Source: JACMRP01 sp047302465 (GTDB taxonomy: Bacteria > Bdellovibrionota > Bdellovibrionia > Bdellovibrionales > Bdellovibrionaceae). From it: a stretch of DNA of 64,000 nucleotides. The DNA lies in contig NZ_CP178621.1 of the NCBI RefSeq assembly GCF_047302465.1, forward strand, positions 2,604,001 to 2,668,000, read 5' to 3'. The position numbers and the translations under genes are program-made. Of the stretch, positions 8,815-17,816 are shown in pieces. Positions within the stretch are counted from its first letter, which is position 1. Each line of letters starts with the position of its first letter. A model generated the notes under the pieces. That model searched no databases. It worked only from the letters and a program-made list of their open reading frames with translations, and was not told the DNA's origin.

Positions 8815-10509
8815 ATGGCTTCAATGGATATTACGAACATTCTGCAAAAAAGCACGTCACTGACGGCAGATCAGGTGAAATCAATCCTGAAGAACCCGTC
8901 AGTGCTTCGCCCTGTAACCATCGGCGAAGCTCTATCTCACAAGGAATACACCACAGCCGATGAACTTGTCGGCGATCTCTGCAAAGAGATGGGCCTGGAT
9001 TTTATCAAAGACATTCCTATAAATGATATTTCCGCGGACCTTGTGCGCGATATTCCTATTAACTACGCAAAACTGTACTCGATCCTCCCCTACAAAGAGG
9101 AAAACGAGGCCGTCACGGCTCTGACCAGCAATCCGCTGAATCTGAAAGCCATGGATGACTTGCGAGTTCTTTTTGGCAAAAAAGTAAAACCTCTCATCAC
9201 AACGACTTCAAAGATCCAAGATGCTATCAACCGTGTTTATGAAAAAAGCACGGCAAACCTTTCAGGTTTGGATGATATCGATGCAGAGGACTACGACCTT
9301 GAAGACCAAACGGTCGACCTTCTTGATGCTGGCGAAGACGATGCGCCGGTGATTAAACTAGTAAATAGCCTTCTCTTCCGTGCAGTAAAAGAAAAAGCAT
9401 CCGATATTCACGTGGAACCTTATGAAAAAGACATCGTGGTACGTTTCCGTATCGACGGTATTCTTTTTGATATCTTTAAACCACCTAAAAAGCTGCAAAA
9501 TGCGATCACCTCTCGTATCAAAGTTATGGCGAATCTAAATATCGCCGAAAAACGCCTTCCTCAAGATGGTCGTATTCCTTTGAAAGTGGGCGGTAAAGAC
9601 ATCGATATCCGTCTTTCTACCGTGCCTACCGCGTTTGGTGAACGTGCGGTTATGCGTCTGCAAGATAGATCCAACGTCGTCCTGGAGCTTAATCAATTGG
9701 GCTTCAATGAAGAAACTTTGAAAAAGCTTGATGATGATCTCTTGCTGAGAACCTATGGGATCTTACTTGTGACTGGTCCAACGGGTTCTGGTAAGTCTAC
9801 GACACTCTACGGCTGCTTGAGTAAACTGAATCAACCAGACGTAAATATCCTGACCGTTGAAGATCCGGTGGAGCAACGTATTCATGGTATTGGCCAGGTA
9901 CAGGTAAATGCCAAGATCGGATTGACGTTTGCATCGGGCTTGCGCTCTTTCCTTCGTCAAGATCCTGACATCATCATGGTGGGTGAGATTCGTGACTTGG
10001 AAACAGCCGAACTTGCCATTACCTCTTCTATGACAGGTCACTTGGTTCTATCCACACTGCATACGAACGATGCTGCGGGTGCCTTCCCACGTTTGTTTGA
10101 TATTGGTGTTGAACCGTTCCTGATCGCAACTTCGATCTTGGGTGTAATTGCTCAGCGTCTCGTGCGTGTTCTTTGCCCACATTGCAAAGTTCCTTACGAG
10201 CCTTCTGACTTTGAATTGGACGCCCTGGGAGTGACTCGCAAACAAGCTACTGCTGGCAATGTCTGCAAAGCTGTGGGTTGCAATCACTGCAATCAAAAAG
10301 GATATTTAGGCCGAAGTGTCATTCAAGAGCTTTTGATCGTGAACGATGATATTCGTTCTCTGGTTTTGCAACGTAAAGACGGTAATACGATTAAAAAACA
10401 AGCGACAGCCAGTGGAATGAAAACATTCCGCGACCATGGAATCACTAAGGTCCTAGCTGGAATCACTTCCATCGAAGAACTGAACGCGAATACGCAATTG
10501 GATATTTAA
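8815..10509 (+). CDS. gspE: Type II secretion ATPase GspE
   Basis: 564-residue hexameric cytoplasmic ATPase that drives pseudopilus assembly. Two MshEN-like N-terminal regions (about 1-140) are followed by the ATPase core: Walker A GPTGSGKST at 321-329, Asp and Walker B boxes around DPDIIMVGEIRD (383-394), and His-box TGHLVLSTLHTND near 407-419. A tetracysteine zinc site is formed by C454, C457, C489 and C492, as in typical GspE/PilB. All catalytic motifs are intact. The gene lies 21 nt after gspD with a GGAG ribosome site. Confidence 0.97.
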   Translation: MASMDITNILQKSTSLTADQVKSILKNPSVLRPVTIGEALSHKEYTTADELVGDLCKEMGLDFIKDIPINDISADLVRDIPINYAKLYSILPYKEENEAVTALTSNPLNLKAMDDLRVLFGKKVKPLITTTSKIQDAINRVYEKSTANLSGLDDIDAEDYDLEDQTVDLLDAGEDDAPVIKLVNSLLFRAVKEKASDIHVEPYEKDIVVRFRIDGILFDIFKPPKKLQNAITSRIKVMANLNIAEKRLPQDGRIPLKVGGKDIDIRLSTVPTAFGERAVMRLQDRSNVVLELNQLGFNEETLKKLDDDLLLRTYGILLVTGPTGSGKSTTLYGCLSKLNQPDVNILTVEDPVEQRIHGIGQVQVNAKIGLTFASGLRSFLRQDPDIIMVGEIRDLETAELAITSSMTGHLVLSTLHTNDAAGAFPRLFDIGVEPFLIATSILGVIAQRLVRVLCPHCKVPYEPSDFELDALGVTRKQATAGNVCKAVGCNHCNQKGYLGRSVIQELLIVNDDIRSLVLQRKDGNTIKKQATASGMKTFRDHGITKVLAGITSIEELNANTQLDI

Positions 10510-10558
10510 AGGAAGCCTAGGGTCCACAAGATCCGGGCTAACTGGGAGCTCTTTTTAG

Positions 10559-11779
10559 ATGCCTATTTTTGAGTACAAGGGCCTGGCCCGTGACGGTAGA
10601 AATGTCAAAGGAACTATTGATGCGGAAAATCTCCGCGCCGCTCGTACTCGTCTAAAAAAAGAAAACATTTTTGTCGTAGAGATTCGCGATAAGAAAAAAG
10701 TATCCGGCAAGAAAAAACGCACGGCTCATAGTGGCGGCAAAGCGACGGTTCAAGAGCTTTCGCTGATGACTCGTCAGCTAGCCGTTCTGGTAAAAGCAAA
10801 TATTCCTTTGGTGGACTGCTTGACCGCCGTTTCTGAGCAAGTGGAAAACCCTGTTTTGTCTGAAGCAATCGCCGATTGTAAAAACATGGTGAATGAAGGT
10901 AGCCCCTTTGCCAAAGCTCTCGCAAAATATCCAAACCTTTTTGACAAGATTTATATCTCAATGGTCGAAGCCGGCGAGATGTCTGGTAGCTTGGATGTGA
11001 TCCTTGTGCGTCTAGCAGAGTTCACTGAGGCTGCCGCAGAATTGCGCTCGAAAGTCAGCAGCGCAATGACCTACCCGATTATCATGTTAGTTGTAACCTT
11101 CGGCTTGCTTTCTTTGATGTTTATCTTCGTTATCCCAAAAATGGTGACGGTGTTTGAGTCTGCACCCAATTTGGAACTACCTTGGTACACAGTTGCTTTG
11201 GTCAACATCAGTACTTTCATGGTGAACTATTGGTATTTGATTTTTGGAAGTATTGCGATTGCCTACCTGCTGTTTAACAACTGGAAAAGATCTCCAGGCG
11301 GTTCACAACAGTGGGATAGAATCTCTTTGAATCTTCCAGTCATGGGTCCTGTTACAAGAATGGTTGCGGTGTCTCGCTTTACCAGAACTTTGGCAACGTT
11401 GTTAACAGGCGGCGTGCCTATGCTGCAAGCATTGGACATCGTTCGCAACGTCGTCGACAACTACGTTCTTGCACTCGCGATTGAGGACGCTCGCAGCAAT
11501 ATTAGCGAGGGGGAATCGATCGCAGGTCCCTTGAAAAAATCGGGACAGTTCCCTCCGATCGTGATTCACATGGTCAGCATTGGCGAAAAAACTGGTGAGC
11601 TTGAGAACATGTTGACTCAGGTCTCCGACGCTTATGACTTCCAGGTTAAAAATAAAGTGGATGCCATGACAGGTCTTATGGGCCCTGTGGTGATTGTCAT
11701 CATGGGTCTAGTTATTGCAGTCATTGTATTCTCTGTCATGATTCCAATGTTTGATATGACAAGCGCCTTTGGCGGCTAG
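10559..11779 (+). CDS. gspF: Type II secretion inner-membrane platform protein GspF
   Basis: 406 residues with two homologous cytoplasmic helical domains (about 60-165 and 265-370) and three membrane segments near 168-195, 220-240 and 375-398. The N-terminal MPIFEYKGLARDGRNVKGTI and the segment SMVEAGEMSGSLDVILVRLA are family signatures, and the second repeat has MVSIGEKTGELENMLTQVSD. GspF anchors the ATPase and is thought to rotate pseudopilins into the fibre. A small hairpin with a T-run follows it, before gspG. Confidence 0.96.
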   Translation: MPIFEYKGLARDGRNVKGTIDAENLRAARTRLKKENIFVVEIRDKKKVSGKKKRTAHSGGKATVQELSLMTRQLAVLVKANIPLVDCLTAVSEQVENPVLSEAIADCKNMVNEGSPFAKALAKYPNLFDKIYISMVEAGEMSGSLDVILVRLAEFTEAAAELRSKVSSAMTYPIIMLVVTFGLLSLMFIFVIPKMVTVFESAPNLELPWYTVALVNISTFMVNYWYLIFGSIAIAYLLFNNWKRSPGGSQQWDRISLNLPVMGPVTRMVAVSRFTRTLATLLTGGVPMLQALDIVRNVVDNYVLALAIEDARSNISEGESIAGPLKKSGQFPPIVIHMVSIGEKTGELENMLTQVSDAYDFQVKNKVDAMTGLMGPVVIVIMGLVIAVIVFSVMIPMFDMTSAFGG

Positions 11780-11801
11780 GTCGCCGCAACAATACTGGAT
11801 T

Positions 11802-11832
11802 GCCCCTAGGTTTGACATGACAAGGGGCTTTT
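11802..11832 (+). terminator. Weak intrinsic terminator or attenuator between gspF and gspG
   Basis: GCCCCT (11802-11807) pairs with AGGGGC (11823-11828), followed by TTTTA. A second small hairpin GGTAG/CTACC lies just downstream at about 11838-11852, before the gspG ribosome site. The stem is only 6 bp with a 15-nt loop, so it would give partial termination or an RNA-processing boundary rather than a full stop. Confidence 0.4.
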
Positions 11833-11872
11833 ACTAAGGTAGCCTTTCTACCTGAAGTGGAGGCAAATCCAA

Positions 11873-12301
11873 ATGAATACAGCATCTTCAAAAAAGTCTT
11901 TCTTGCACAATCAAAAAGGTATGACCCTTATCGAGATCATGATCGTAATCGCGATCCTCGGTGGTTTGATGGCAATTCTGGCTCCAAAATTTTTGAAATC
12001 AAAAGATAAAGCAAATATCGGCCAAGCAAAAATCCAAATGGGACAACTCGCAAATGGTTTGAGCATGTACTACAACGACTGCGGCAAATTCCCTCAATCG
12101 TTGGAAGGCTTGTCAAAACAAGATGCAAATTGCTCTAACTGGGGACCAGAACCTTACGCAAAAGACAAAGACATGAAAGATCCATGGGGCACTGAGTTCG
12201 TTTACGAATTGAATGGCTCTGAGTACTCTTTGAAGTCTCTAGGAGCTGACGGTCGCGAAGGCGGTTCTTCCTTCAACGCCGATATTCCTTACGAACAGTA
12301 A
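11873..12301 (+). CDS. gspG: Major pseudopilin GspG
   Basis: 142 residues, the main subunit of the pseudopilus. The prepilin site is QKG|MTLIEIMIVIAILGGLMA with Glu at +5, preceded by a 16-residue basic leader. The C-terminal half has the conserved GspG pattern: the ALPHA helix, DCGKFPQSLEGL, then DPWGTEFVYELNG and the calcium-loop region ending in LGADGREGGSSFNADI. Cleavage and methylation need a prepilin peptidase that is not in the window. It is the first gene after the weak gspF-gspG terminator, which would allow separate or higher expression. Confidence 0.96.
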   Translation: MNTASSKKSFLHNQKGMTLIEIMIVIAILGGLMAILAPKFLKSKDKANIGQAKIQMGQLANGLSMYYNDCGKFPQSLEGLSKQDANCSNWGPEPYAKDKDMKDPWGTEFVYELNGSEYSLKSLGADGREGGSSFNADIPYEQ

Positions 12302-12316
12302 GACCTAAGGAGTTTC

Positions 12317-12907
12317 ATGAACAAAAGGGGCTTCACGCTTATTGAAGTCATGATCGTGATCGCGATTCTCGCAGGTCTGATCGCGGTGGGAGCCCCTCGG
12401 CTTATTAAAAAAGAAGCCAACATCAAAAAGACTGCACGCAGTCTTACCGTTCTCGTCAAAGAAGTCCGCAATCAAGCAAAATTATTTAATGTCACTTACC
12501 GCATAGTGATCCGTATTGAATCCGGACAGGAATCTTATTGGGTTGAAAAAGCTAGTGGCCCCGCTTTGATTGACAAAGAAAAACTCAAAGAAGAGATGGA
12601 AGGAAACGGCAAAAAGGACGACGACAAAGATGCTCCTCCACCGCTTTTCCAAATAGACAAAAGATTATCTAAAAAAGAAAAGGTTCTGCCGTCTAATCTG
12701 CATTTTGCGCAGGTAGAAACCATCAACATGTCTCAGCCCGTCACGAATGGGATTGCCTATATTCATTTCTTTCCAGAAGGCCTTATGGAGGCTTCTGCGA
12801 TTCAACTCACCGATAAGAAAATCACCTGGACGCTTGTCTTTAATCCCCTAACAGGTCAAGCTGATATTGTAGAGAAAGCTGTCAACTTAAAGGATTTAAG
12901 TCGGTGA
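12317..12907 (+). CDS. gspH: Minor pseudopilin GspH-like
   Basis: 196 residues. The prepilin signal is NKRG|FTLIEVMIVIAILAGLIA with Glu at +5, and the segment ARSLTVLVKEVRNQAKLFNVTYRIVI matches the GspH/FimT core that follows the helix. A charged insertion near residues 85-110 (EKLKEEMEGNGKKDDDKDAP) is longer than in textbook GspH. The product should sit near the pseudopilus tip. Its stop overlaps the next start (GTGA) by 4 nt. Confidence 0.88.
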   Translation: MNKRGFTLIEVMIVIAILAGLIAVGAPRLIKKEANIKKTARSLTVLVKEVRNQAKLFNVTYRIVIRIESGQESYWVEKASGPALIDKEKLKEEMEGNGKKDDDKDAPPPLFQIDKRLSKKEKVLPSNLHFAQVETINMSQPVTNGIAYIHFFPEGLMEASAIQLTDKKITWTLVFNPLTGQADIVEKAVNLKDLSR

Positions 12908-13425
12908 TTGAAAACAAAAAAGGATTCACTTTACTTGAGACACTACTTGCCGTGGTGATTCTCTCGACGGGAATTTTGCTACTAACAAGTTCCTGGAGTG
13001 GTAGCTTTGTCCGAATCCGAAAAACCCAACTCAATCAAGATATCGTGGCATTGCTTGAACGTAAGATGGCCGAGATCGACCTTGAGTACCGCGGTAAACC
13101 TATCGACAGTATCGATGAAGAAAAAGAAGACGACTTCGGTTCTGAATATCCACAATACCGCTGGAAGATGACTTCAAAAAAGTTCGAAGTCCCGAACCTT
13201 TCTTCTATCATGATGAGTAAAGAAGGCGGCGCCAACGAAATGCTGATGACCGTGATCCAGCAGCTTTCAGATCATCTTGGAAAAACAATTAAAGAAGTTA
13301 AAGTCACCGTGATCTACACAGGTAGCAAAAAGCCTTTGGAATATTCTATCGTGACGTACTTTGTGGACTACAACAAACCTCTTTCTATTGGTGGAGCTTC
13401 TGCTCCCGGAGGGGCAGGTCCGTAA
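12904..13425 (+). CDS. gspI: Minor pseudopilin GspI-like
   Basis: 173 residues from a GTG start that overlaps the gspH stop. Prepilin signal NKKG|FTLLETLLAVVILSTGIL with Glu at +5. The following WSGSFVRIRKTQLNQDIVALLERKMAE region is where GspI proteins carry their conserved helix. GspI nucleates the I-J-K tip complex. The C-terminus is glycine/alanine-rich. The assignment between GspI and a generic type IV minor pilin rests mainly on position, between H and J. Confidence 0.88.
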   Translation: MIENKKGFTLLETLLAVVILSTGILLLTSSWSGSFVRIRKTQLNQDIVALLERKMAEIDLEYRGKPIDSIDEEKEDDFGSEYPQYRWKMTSKKFEVPNLSSIMMSKEGGANEMLMTVIQQLSDHLGKTIKEVKVTVIYTGSKKPLEYSIVTYFVDYNKPLSIGGASAPGGAGP

Positions 13426-14237
13426 TGCAACGCCCTTCTTCGCAGCAAGGTTTTACTCTGATTGAGGTGATGATTACGGTTGCGATCCTAGGAACGCTGA
13501 CGCTTCTTGCGACGCAAAGTATTCAACAAGCCATTCGTGCAAAAGCAAAAATCCAAGAACAAATTGATGATGTCTCGCGCATGCGTGACGCCTTTCGCTT
13601 GATTGATGCTGATATCAATCAAGCATTCCACTATCGCGATGTTGAGACTGAAATCACCCAGCTTATGAATAAGACAACTCAGGCTCCGGGAATGCCGCCT
13701 CCTCCACCAACACCGACTCCGCCGCCGGATCCAAGCATGGCTCGTAGATCCAATCCTGTGACTCACCTAGTGGGCACAGAGAACACCGTGGACTTTGTGA
13801 CTATGAATAATGCCCGCATGATTCGCAATTTGAAGCAGGCTGATTTCATGGAAGTTGGCTACTCTTTGAAATCTTGCAAAAGTTTGACGGGCGAACAAGG
13901 CAGTTCACAATGCCTGTGGCGCCGTACAACCAGCTGGGTGGATGAAGACGTGACTAAAGGTGGCGACGAGGTCGTTCTTTTAGAAAACATTTCTGAATTC
14001 AAACTACGTTATATCGGTAAAGGTAAAGACGACTGGAACAACGGCTGGAGAACCGACGATGGTGGCGATACCGCTACTAAAGGCAAATTCCCGACGGCTG
14101 TTGAGATCTCGATGACGATAGAGCGCGGGACCGGAAATAAAAAGAAAAAGTATTCGATGCAAATTGTTTCTCAGATAAGATTCCCGAATAACGAAGAGGC
14201 AAAAAATGCGAACGCCAGTGGGGCTGCGACTCCTTAA
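13425..14237 (+). CDS. gspJ: Minor pseudopilin GspJ-like
   Basis: 270 residues; the ATG shares its A with the gspI stop. Prepilin signal SQQG|FTLIEVMITVAILGTLTL with Glu at +5, then the RMRDAFRLIDADINQAFHYR segment typical of GspJ. An inserted proline/threonine-rich stretch near residues 87-106 (PGMPPPPPTPTPPPDPS) interrupts the globular domain and is unusual. The C-terminal beta region ends in YSMQIVSQIRFPN. It should bind GspI and GspK at the pseudopilus tip. It overlaps gspK by 32 nt. Confidence 0.9.
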   Translation: MQRPSSQQGFTLIEVMITVAILGTLTLLATQSIQQAIRAKAKIQEQIDDVSRMRDAFRLIDADINQAFHYRDVETEITQLMNKTTQAPGMPPPPPTPTPPPDPSMARRSNPVTHLVGTENTVDFVTMNNARMIRNLKQADFMEVGYSLKSCKSLTGEQGSSQCLWRRTTSWVDEDVTKGGDEVVLLENISEFKLRYIGKGKDDWNNGWRTDDGGDTATKGKFPTAVEISMTIERGTGNKKKKYSMQIVSQIRFPNNEEAKNANASGAATP

Positions 14238-15426
14238 TAATCAAAGAGGTATGGCACTGATTATGGCCGTAACCTGCGTTTTGGTGATCTCTTGGATCGC
14301 TATGGAAGTCTCTTACGATTCTTTGATCGAGTACAACGTCAATGTGAACTCGCTGAATCGATTGAAAGCCTATTATGCCGCTCGTGCTGGCGTAGATCTT
14401 AGTTTGCTTAGAATCAAAACCTATCAACAGGCTCAATCGCAATTCGGAAAACAGCTGGGTGGCAACTCTGAGATGCTTGATCAAATCTGGAAATTTCCAT
14501 TTGCATGGCCTGTCCCCGTTCCAGATGGCTTGAATGCCGTAGATAAAGATCAAATCGCATCGAGCCTTAAAGAATCCATCATGGATGCCTCCTACGTTGT
14601 GACTATCGAAGACGAAGGTTCGAAAATTGACTTGGGCGACTTGGTGTCACCGTCTAAAGTTTTGCAAGAAAGCACCCGTCGTCGCATCCTTGAAATTTTC
14701 CAAAGTAAAATCAAAGACGATCAGGAATTCCAACGTAAATACGGCAACTATCGCTTTGAAGAGCTCGTGAATGCAATCACGGACTGGCAATCTAAAATTC
14801 GCAGCAGCGCAAATGGTGGCGATAAGCGCGCGTTCTACAGTGACTATCCTGACAACTTCCCGCCAAACCGTGCTTTCCGTACTATTCAAGAAGTACGCAT
14901 GGTTCCTGGCATGAACGAAGACTTCTATGAACTTCTTGAGCCTGCCATCACCATTTACGGGATGAAGGCTATCAACCCTAACGAAGCCAGCAAAGAAGTT
15001 TTGAAGTCGTTGGATCCAGAAATCACCGACGAAATCGCGGATGAGATCATCAAACGCCGTGGTGATCCAAACTTGGGTGGTCCGTTTAAAAACAAAGAAG
15101 ACTTTTGGGGTTTTATCACCGGTCGTGGCGCGCGCCTTGGCGAAAAAACCGAAGAGACCCCGTTGGTTTTCGACAAAGTTACCAATTTCCGCATTAAGAG
15201 CACCGGCGAGTACGCGGGCGTTTCTCGCGAAATCGTCGCTGTCGTGATGGATCTGCAAAGTGTTGCCAATACCGTCAAAGGTTATGTCGACAAAGAGAAG
15301 CAGCAACAACAGCAGCCAGGTGCAACTCCGACGCCGACACCAAATAACCCACAAAACCCAGCCCAAAGTCAGAGTGCTCCACTTCCCAAAGGTCCGCCTA
15401 GGATTGTATACTGGGGCGAGCGTTAA
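14206..15426 (+). CDS. gspK: Minor pseudopilin GspK, tip subunit
   Basis: 406 residues. The leader ends NNQRG|MALIMAVTCVLVISWIAM; as expected for GspK, the +5 residue is not Glu (Met here). The large alpha domain carries the family's YAARAGVDLSLLRIK segment near residue 55-70 and the helix-hairpin-helix-like GMKAINPNEASKEVLKSLDP near 250. A glutamine-rich then Pro/Thr/Asn-rich tail (about 363-395) precedes a conserved-looking end PRIVYWGER. GspK caps the I-J-K tip and is thought to limit pseudopilus growth. Confidence 0.92.
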   Translation: MRTPVGLRLLNNQRGMALIMAVTCVLVISWIAMEVSYDSLIEYNVNVNSLNRLKAYYAARAGVDLSLLRIKTYQQAQSQFGKQLGGNSEMLDQIWKFPFAWPVPVPDGLNAVDKDQIASSLKESIMDASYVVTIEDEGSKIDLGDLVSPSKVLQESTRRRILEIFQSKIKDDQEFQRKYGNYRFEELVNAITDWQSKIRSSANGGDKRAFYSDYPDNFPPNRAFRTIQEVRMVPGMNEDFYELLEPAITIYGMKAINPNEASKEVLKSLDPEITDEIADEIIKRRGDPNLGGPFKNKEDFWGFITGRGARLGEKTEETPLVFDKVTNFRIKSTGEYAGVSREIVAVVMDLQSVANTVKGYVDKEKQQQQQPGATPTPTPNNPQNPAQSQSAPLPKGPPRIVYWGER

Positions 15427-15444
15427 CGCGAAAAAGGGCCACAA

Positions 15445-17115
15445 ATGAGATCAATCGGTATCGACATTGGAAGTAGTAGCATCAAAGTTGTTGAGGTGCT
15501 TACTACAAGCAAGGGTTTTCAAGTCACTCAATGTTTTGAGCGACCGCTTGGTTTGAATGCCGCTCACGATCAAGAAATCGAGATCATCGAGTTCTTACGA
15601 GAGGTTTCGGCAAAATACGATCCTGCGCAAACCCGCTACTGTTTGGCACTTCGCCAGGATCAAGTCAGTATCCGCAATAAAATTTTTCCGTTTAATGATC
15701 GCATGAAAATCTCTAAGAGCTTGGCTTTCGAGCTCGAGGAAGACATCCCTTTTTCTGGCGACAACTCGATTTTTGATGCGAAGGTCGTACGCACACTCGG
15801 CAATGCTGCCGAGGTTTTGGCCTGCGCAGCTCCGAAACACCATGTTCGCACTCTTCTGCAAAGATGTTCTGACGCTGGCATTGATCCTGCGTTGATCTCG
15901 ACAGAGGGAACCGCTTTCGCAAATATCTATGAAAAGTGGAACGAACCGCCACCAGCTCACCCGCCTTTGGATTCGTCTTTACTTGAAGGCGAAGCTCGCA
16001 CAGAGCGCAATGTGCATTTGACTCTGAACATGGGTCACACTCGCACTTTGGTTTGCGCCTTTGAAGGAAACTCTTTGATTGGCGTCAGAACCATTCTATG
16101 GGGCGCAAAGAACATTGCTGACAGCGTTGCTAAAAAGTATGAAATTCCGCATTTGGAAGCTCTTAAGGAAATTCAAACTAAAGCTTTCATTCTGACAAAC
16201 AAACAAGGCGCTACCTTCGATCAAATTACTTTCTCTGAAACTATTGCGAAGTCGGTGCGTGAACTTGTTCGTGATTTGCAACTTTCTATTCTTGAGTTCA
16301 GAAGCGAATTCAACGCTATCATCACCCAAGTAGGCCTAACTGGCGGCTCTTCCAGCATCAAAAACTTGGGACCTTTCCTGACTCAACAACTCGAAGTACC
16401 GGTGAACAAAGTTTATCCTCTGGATATGATTCCAAATGTTCTTTTCGAGAAGAACGCCAAAACCGACACCACGTTTGGTTTGGCATTGGGAATCGCGATT
16501 GAAGGTTTGAAAAAACCTCGTAATCCAGCTGTGAATTTCCTAAAAGGTGACTTCGCAAAACAAAATAACTTTGTTCGCAATCTTTGGGATAAATGGGGCC
16601 CGACCATGAAGACCGCAGCCGCGGCTTTGGTGGTTTTCTTCATTTACTCGATGATGCGTGAAACTTTCTCGATGGAACTTGCAGACCGTGCCGAAGATGC
16701 CTTGAAAACCCAAGCCAAGAACGTGGCAAAACTCTCGGGCAACAAGGCTACTGAGGCCAATATCAAAAAATACATTCGCGAAAATAAAAAGCGCGCTGCA
16801 GATTTAAAAACTCTTGGTAATGTCGCGACGATGAATTCCACGATGGAAATTCTGAAGAAAATCAACGACGCGACTCCAGCAAAGAACATGGTCACTTTGG
16901 ATGTGAAAGCTCTTCACGTTCAAGACAACCAAGTAACGATCGATGGCTACGTCAATAATCAAAACGAAGTGTCCGTCTTGCAACAGGCTTTGGGTAATTT
17001 ATCCCTCGACGGCAAAGTAAGTTCTCGTGGTAGCCAGTTAAAACCTGTCAGTGGTAAAGCAGCTTTTTCATTTAACTTTAAAGTCGATCGCGGCATCACT
17101 AAAACCGTTCAATAG
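15445..17115 (+). CDS. gspL: GspL-type protein, PilM-like actin fold joined to PilN-like domain
   Basis: 556 residues. The N-terminal 370 residues are actin-like and close to PilM: IGIDIGSSSIKVVEV at residues 4-18 is a phosphate-1 loop, and VGLTGGSSSIKNLG near 293-306 is the second nucleotide loop. A membrane helix near 390-410 (TAAAALVVFFIYSMM) is followed by a periplasmic PilN-like domain. In the T2SS this arrangement is GspL, which recruits GspE. The nucleotide-site motifs look intact, unlike the degraded site known from several gammaproteobacterial GspL proteins. A poly-proline loop lies near residue 175. Confidence 0.9.
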   Translation: MRSIGIDIGSSSIKVVEVLTTSKGFQVTQCFERPLGLNAAHDQEIEIIEFLREVSAKYDPAQTRYCLALRQDQVSIRNKIFPFNDRMKISKSLAFELEEDIPFSGDNSIFDAKVVRTLGNAAEVLACAAPKHHVRTLLQRCSDAGIDPALISTEGTAFANIYEKWNEPPPAHPPLDSSLLEGEARTERNVHLTLNMGHTRTLVCAFEGNSLIGVRTILWGAKNIADSVAKKYEIPHLEALKEIQTKAFILTNKQGATFDQITFSETIAKSVRELVRDLQLSILEFRSEFNAIITQVGLTGGSSSIKNLGPFLTQQLEVPVNKVYPLDMIPNVLFEKNAKTDTTFGLALGIAIEGLKKPRNPAVNFLKGDFAKQNNFVRNLWDKWGPTMKTAAAALVVFFIYSMMRETFSMELADRAEDALKTQAKNVAKLSGNKATEANIKKYIRENKKRAADLKTLGNVATMNSTMEILKKINDATPAKNMVTLDVKALHVQDNQVTIDGYVNNQNEVSVLQQALGNLSLDGKVSSRGSQLKPVSGKAAFSFNFKVDRGITKTVQ

Positions 17116-17123
17116 GATCCAAG

Positions 17124-17816
17124 ATGAATTTAGATGATTTAAAAGACAATTTAAAATCTCAACTTGGACAAAGCTGGTCTCGTATCGAAGACAGTTCTTT
17201 CTACAATCAGATGAAAGATCGCTTCGAGAATCTGACGCCGACCAATCAGAAGCTAGCTATGATGGGCGCCGGTGCGCTTCTGGCTCTTTTTGTGATCTCG
17301 ATCCCCTACTCTTACTATTCAACTTCGACAGAATATGTAACGACTTACGAAGAAAAACGCAGCCTTATTCGTGAACTTCTAAAAGTGACTCGCGAATCCT
17401 CAGAAGTTCCAGATTTACCACCTGCACCGTCTGCAGATATTCTTCGCGGCAATATCGAAAATCAACTGCGTATGGCAAATTTATTGCCAGAGCAGATGAA
17501 GGGTATCGAAGTCATCACGGCCGAGACAAGCTTGATTCCAAAAAGCCTTTTGGAGTCCGGCCTGAAAGTGTCTTTGGCGAAACTGAATCTGCGCCAGATC
17601 ATTGATATCGGCTACAACATTCAAAGTGTCAGCACCAGTGTTAAAATGAGCAGCATGAGTGTCACAGCCAACGCTGAAGATCCTAAGTACTTTGACGTGG
17701 ATTTTAAGCTGGTCTCTTTGGCGGTGCCTCAGGCCCAAGTTGAAATGCCAGAAGCCAATGATGACGAAGGCGGCGGTGGCAAAGGTCGTAAGCCCTTTAA
17801 AAGAGGAAACCGTTAA
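17124..17816 (+). CDS. gspM: Type II secretion protein GspM-like
   Basis: 230 residues with a single membrane helix near 47-65 (LAMMGAGALLALFVISIPYSY), a coiled stretch and a periplasmic ferredoxin-like domain, the PilO/GspM topology. The final 20 residues are glycine and basic rich. GspM stabilises GspL and contacts GspE indirectly. Sequence conservation of GspM is poor in general, so the call leans on topology and on its place 8 nt after gspL. The stop shares bases with the gspN start (TAATG). Confidence 0.82.
   Translation: MNLDDLKDNLKSQLGQSWSRIEDSSFYNQMKDRFENLTPTNQKLAMMGAGALLALFVISIPYSYYSTSTEYVTTYEEKRSLIRELLKVTRESSEVPDLPPAPSADILRGNIENQLRMANLLPEQMKGIEVITAETSLIPKSLLESGLKVSLAKLNLRQIIDIGYNIQSVSTSVKMSSMSVTANAEDPKYFDVDFKLVSLAVPQAQVEMPEANDDEGGGGKGRKPFKRGNR

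Noticed and set aside
14647..15444. Minus-strand 265-codon frame opposite gspK
   Set aside because: Shadow of gspK without ribosome site or motif.
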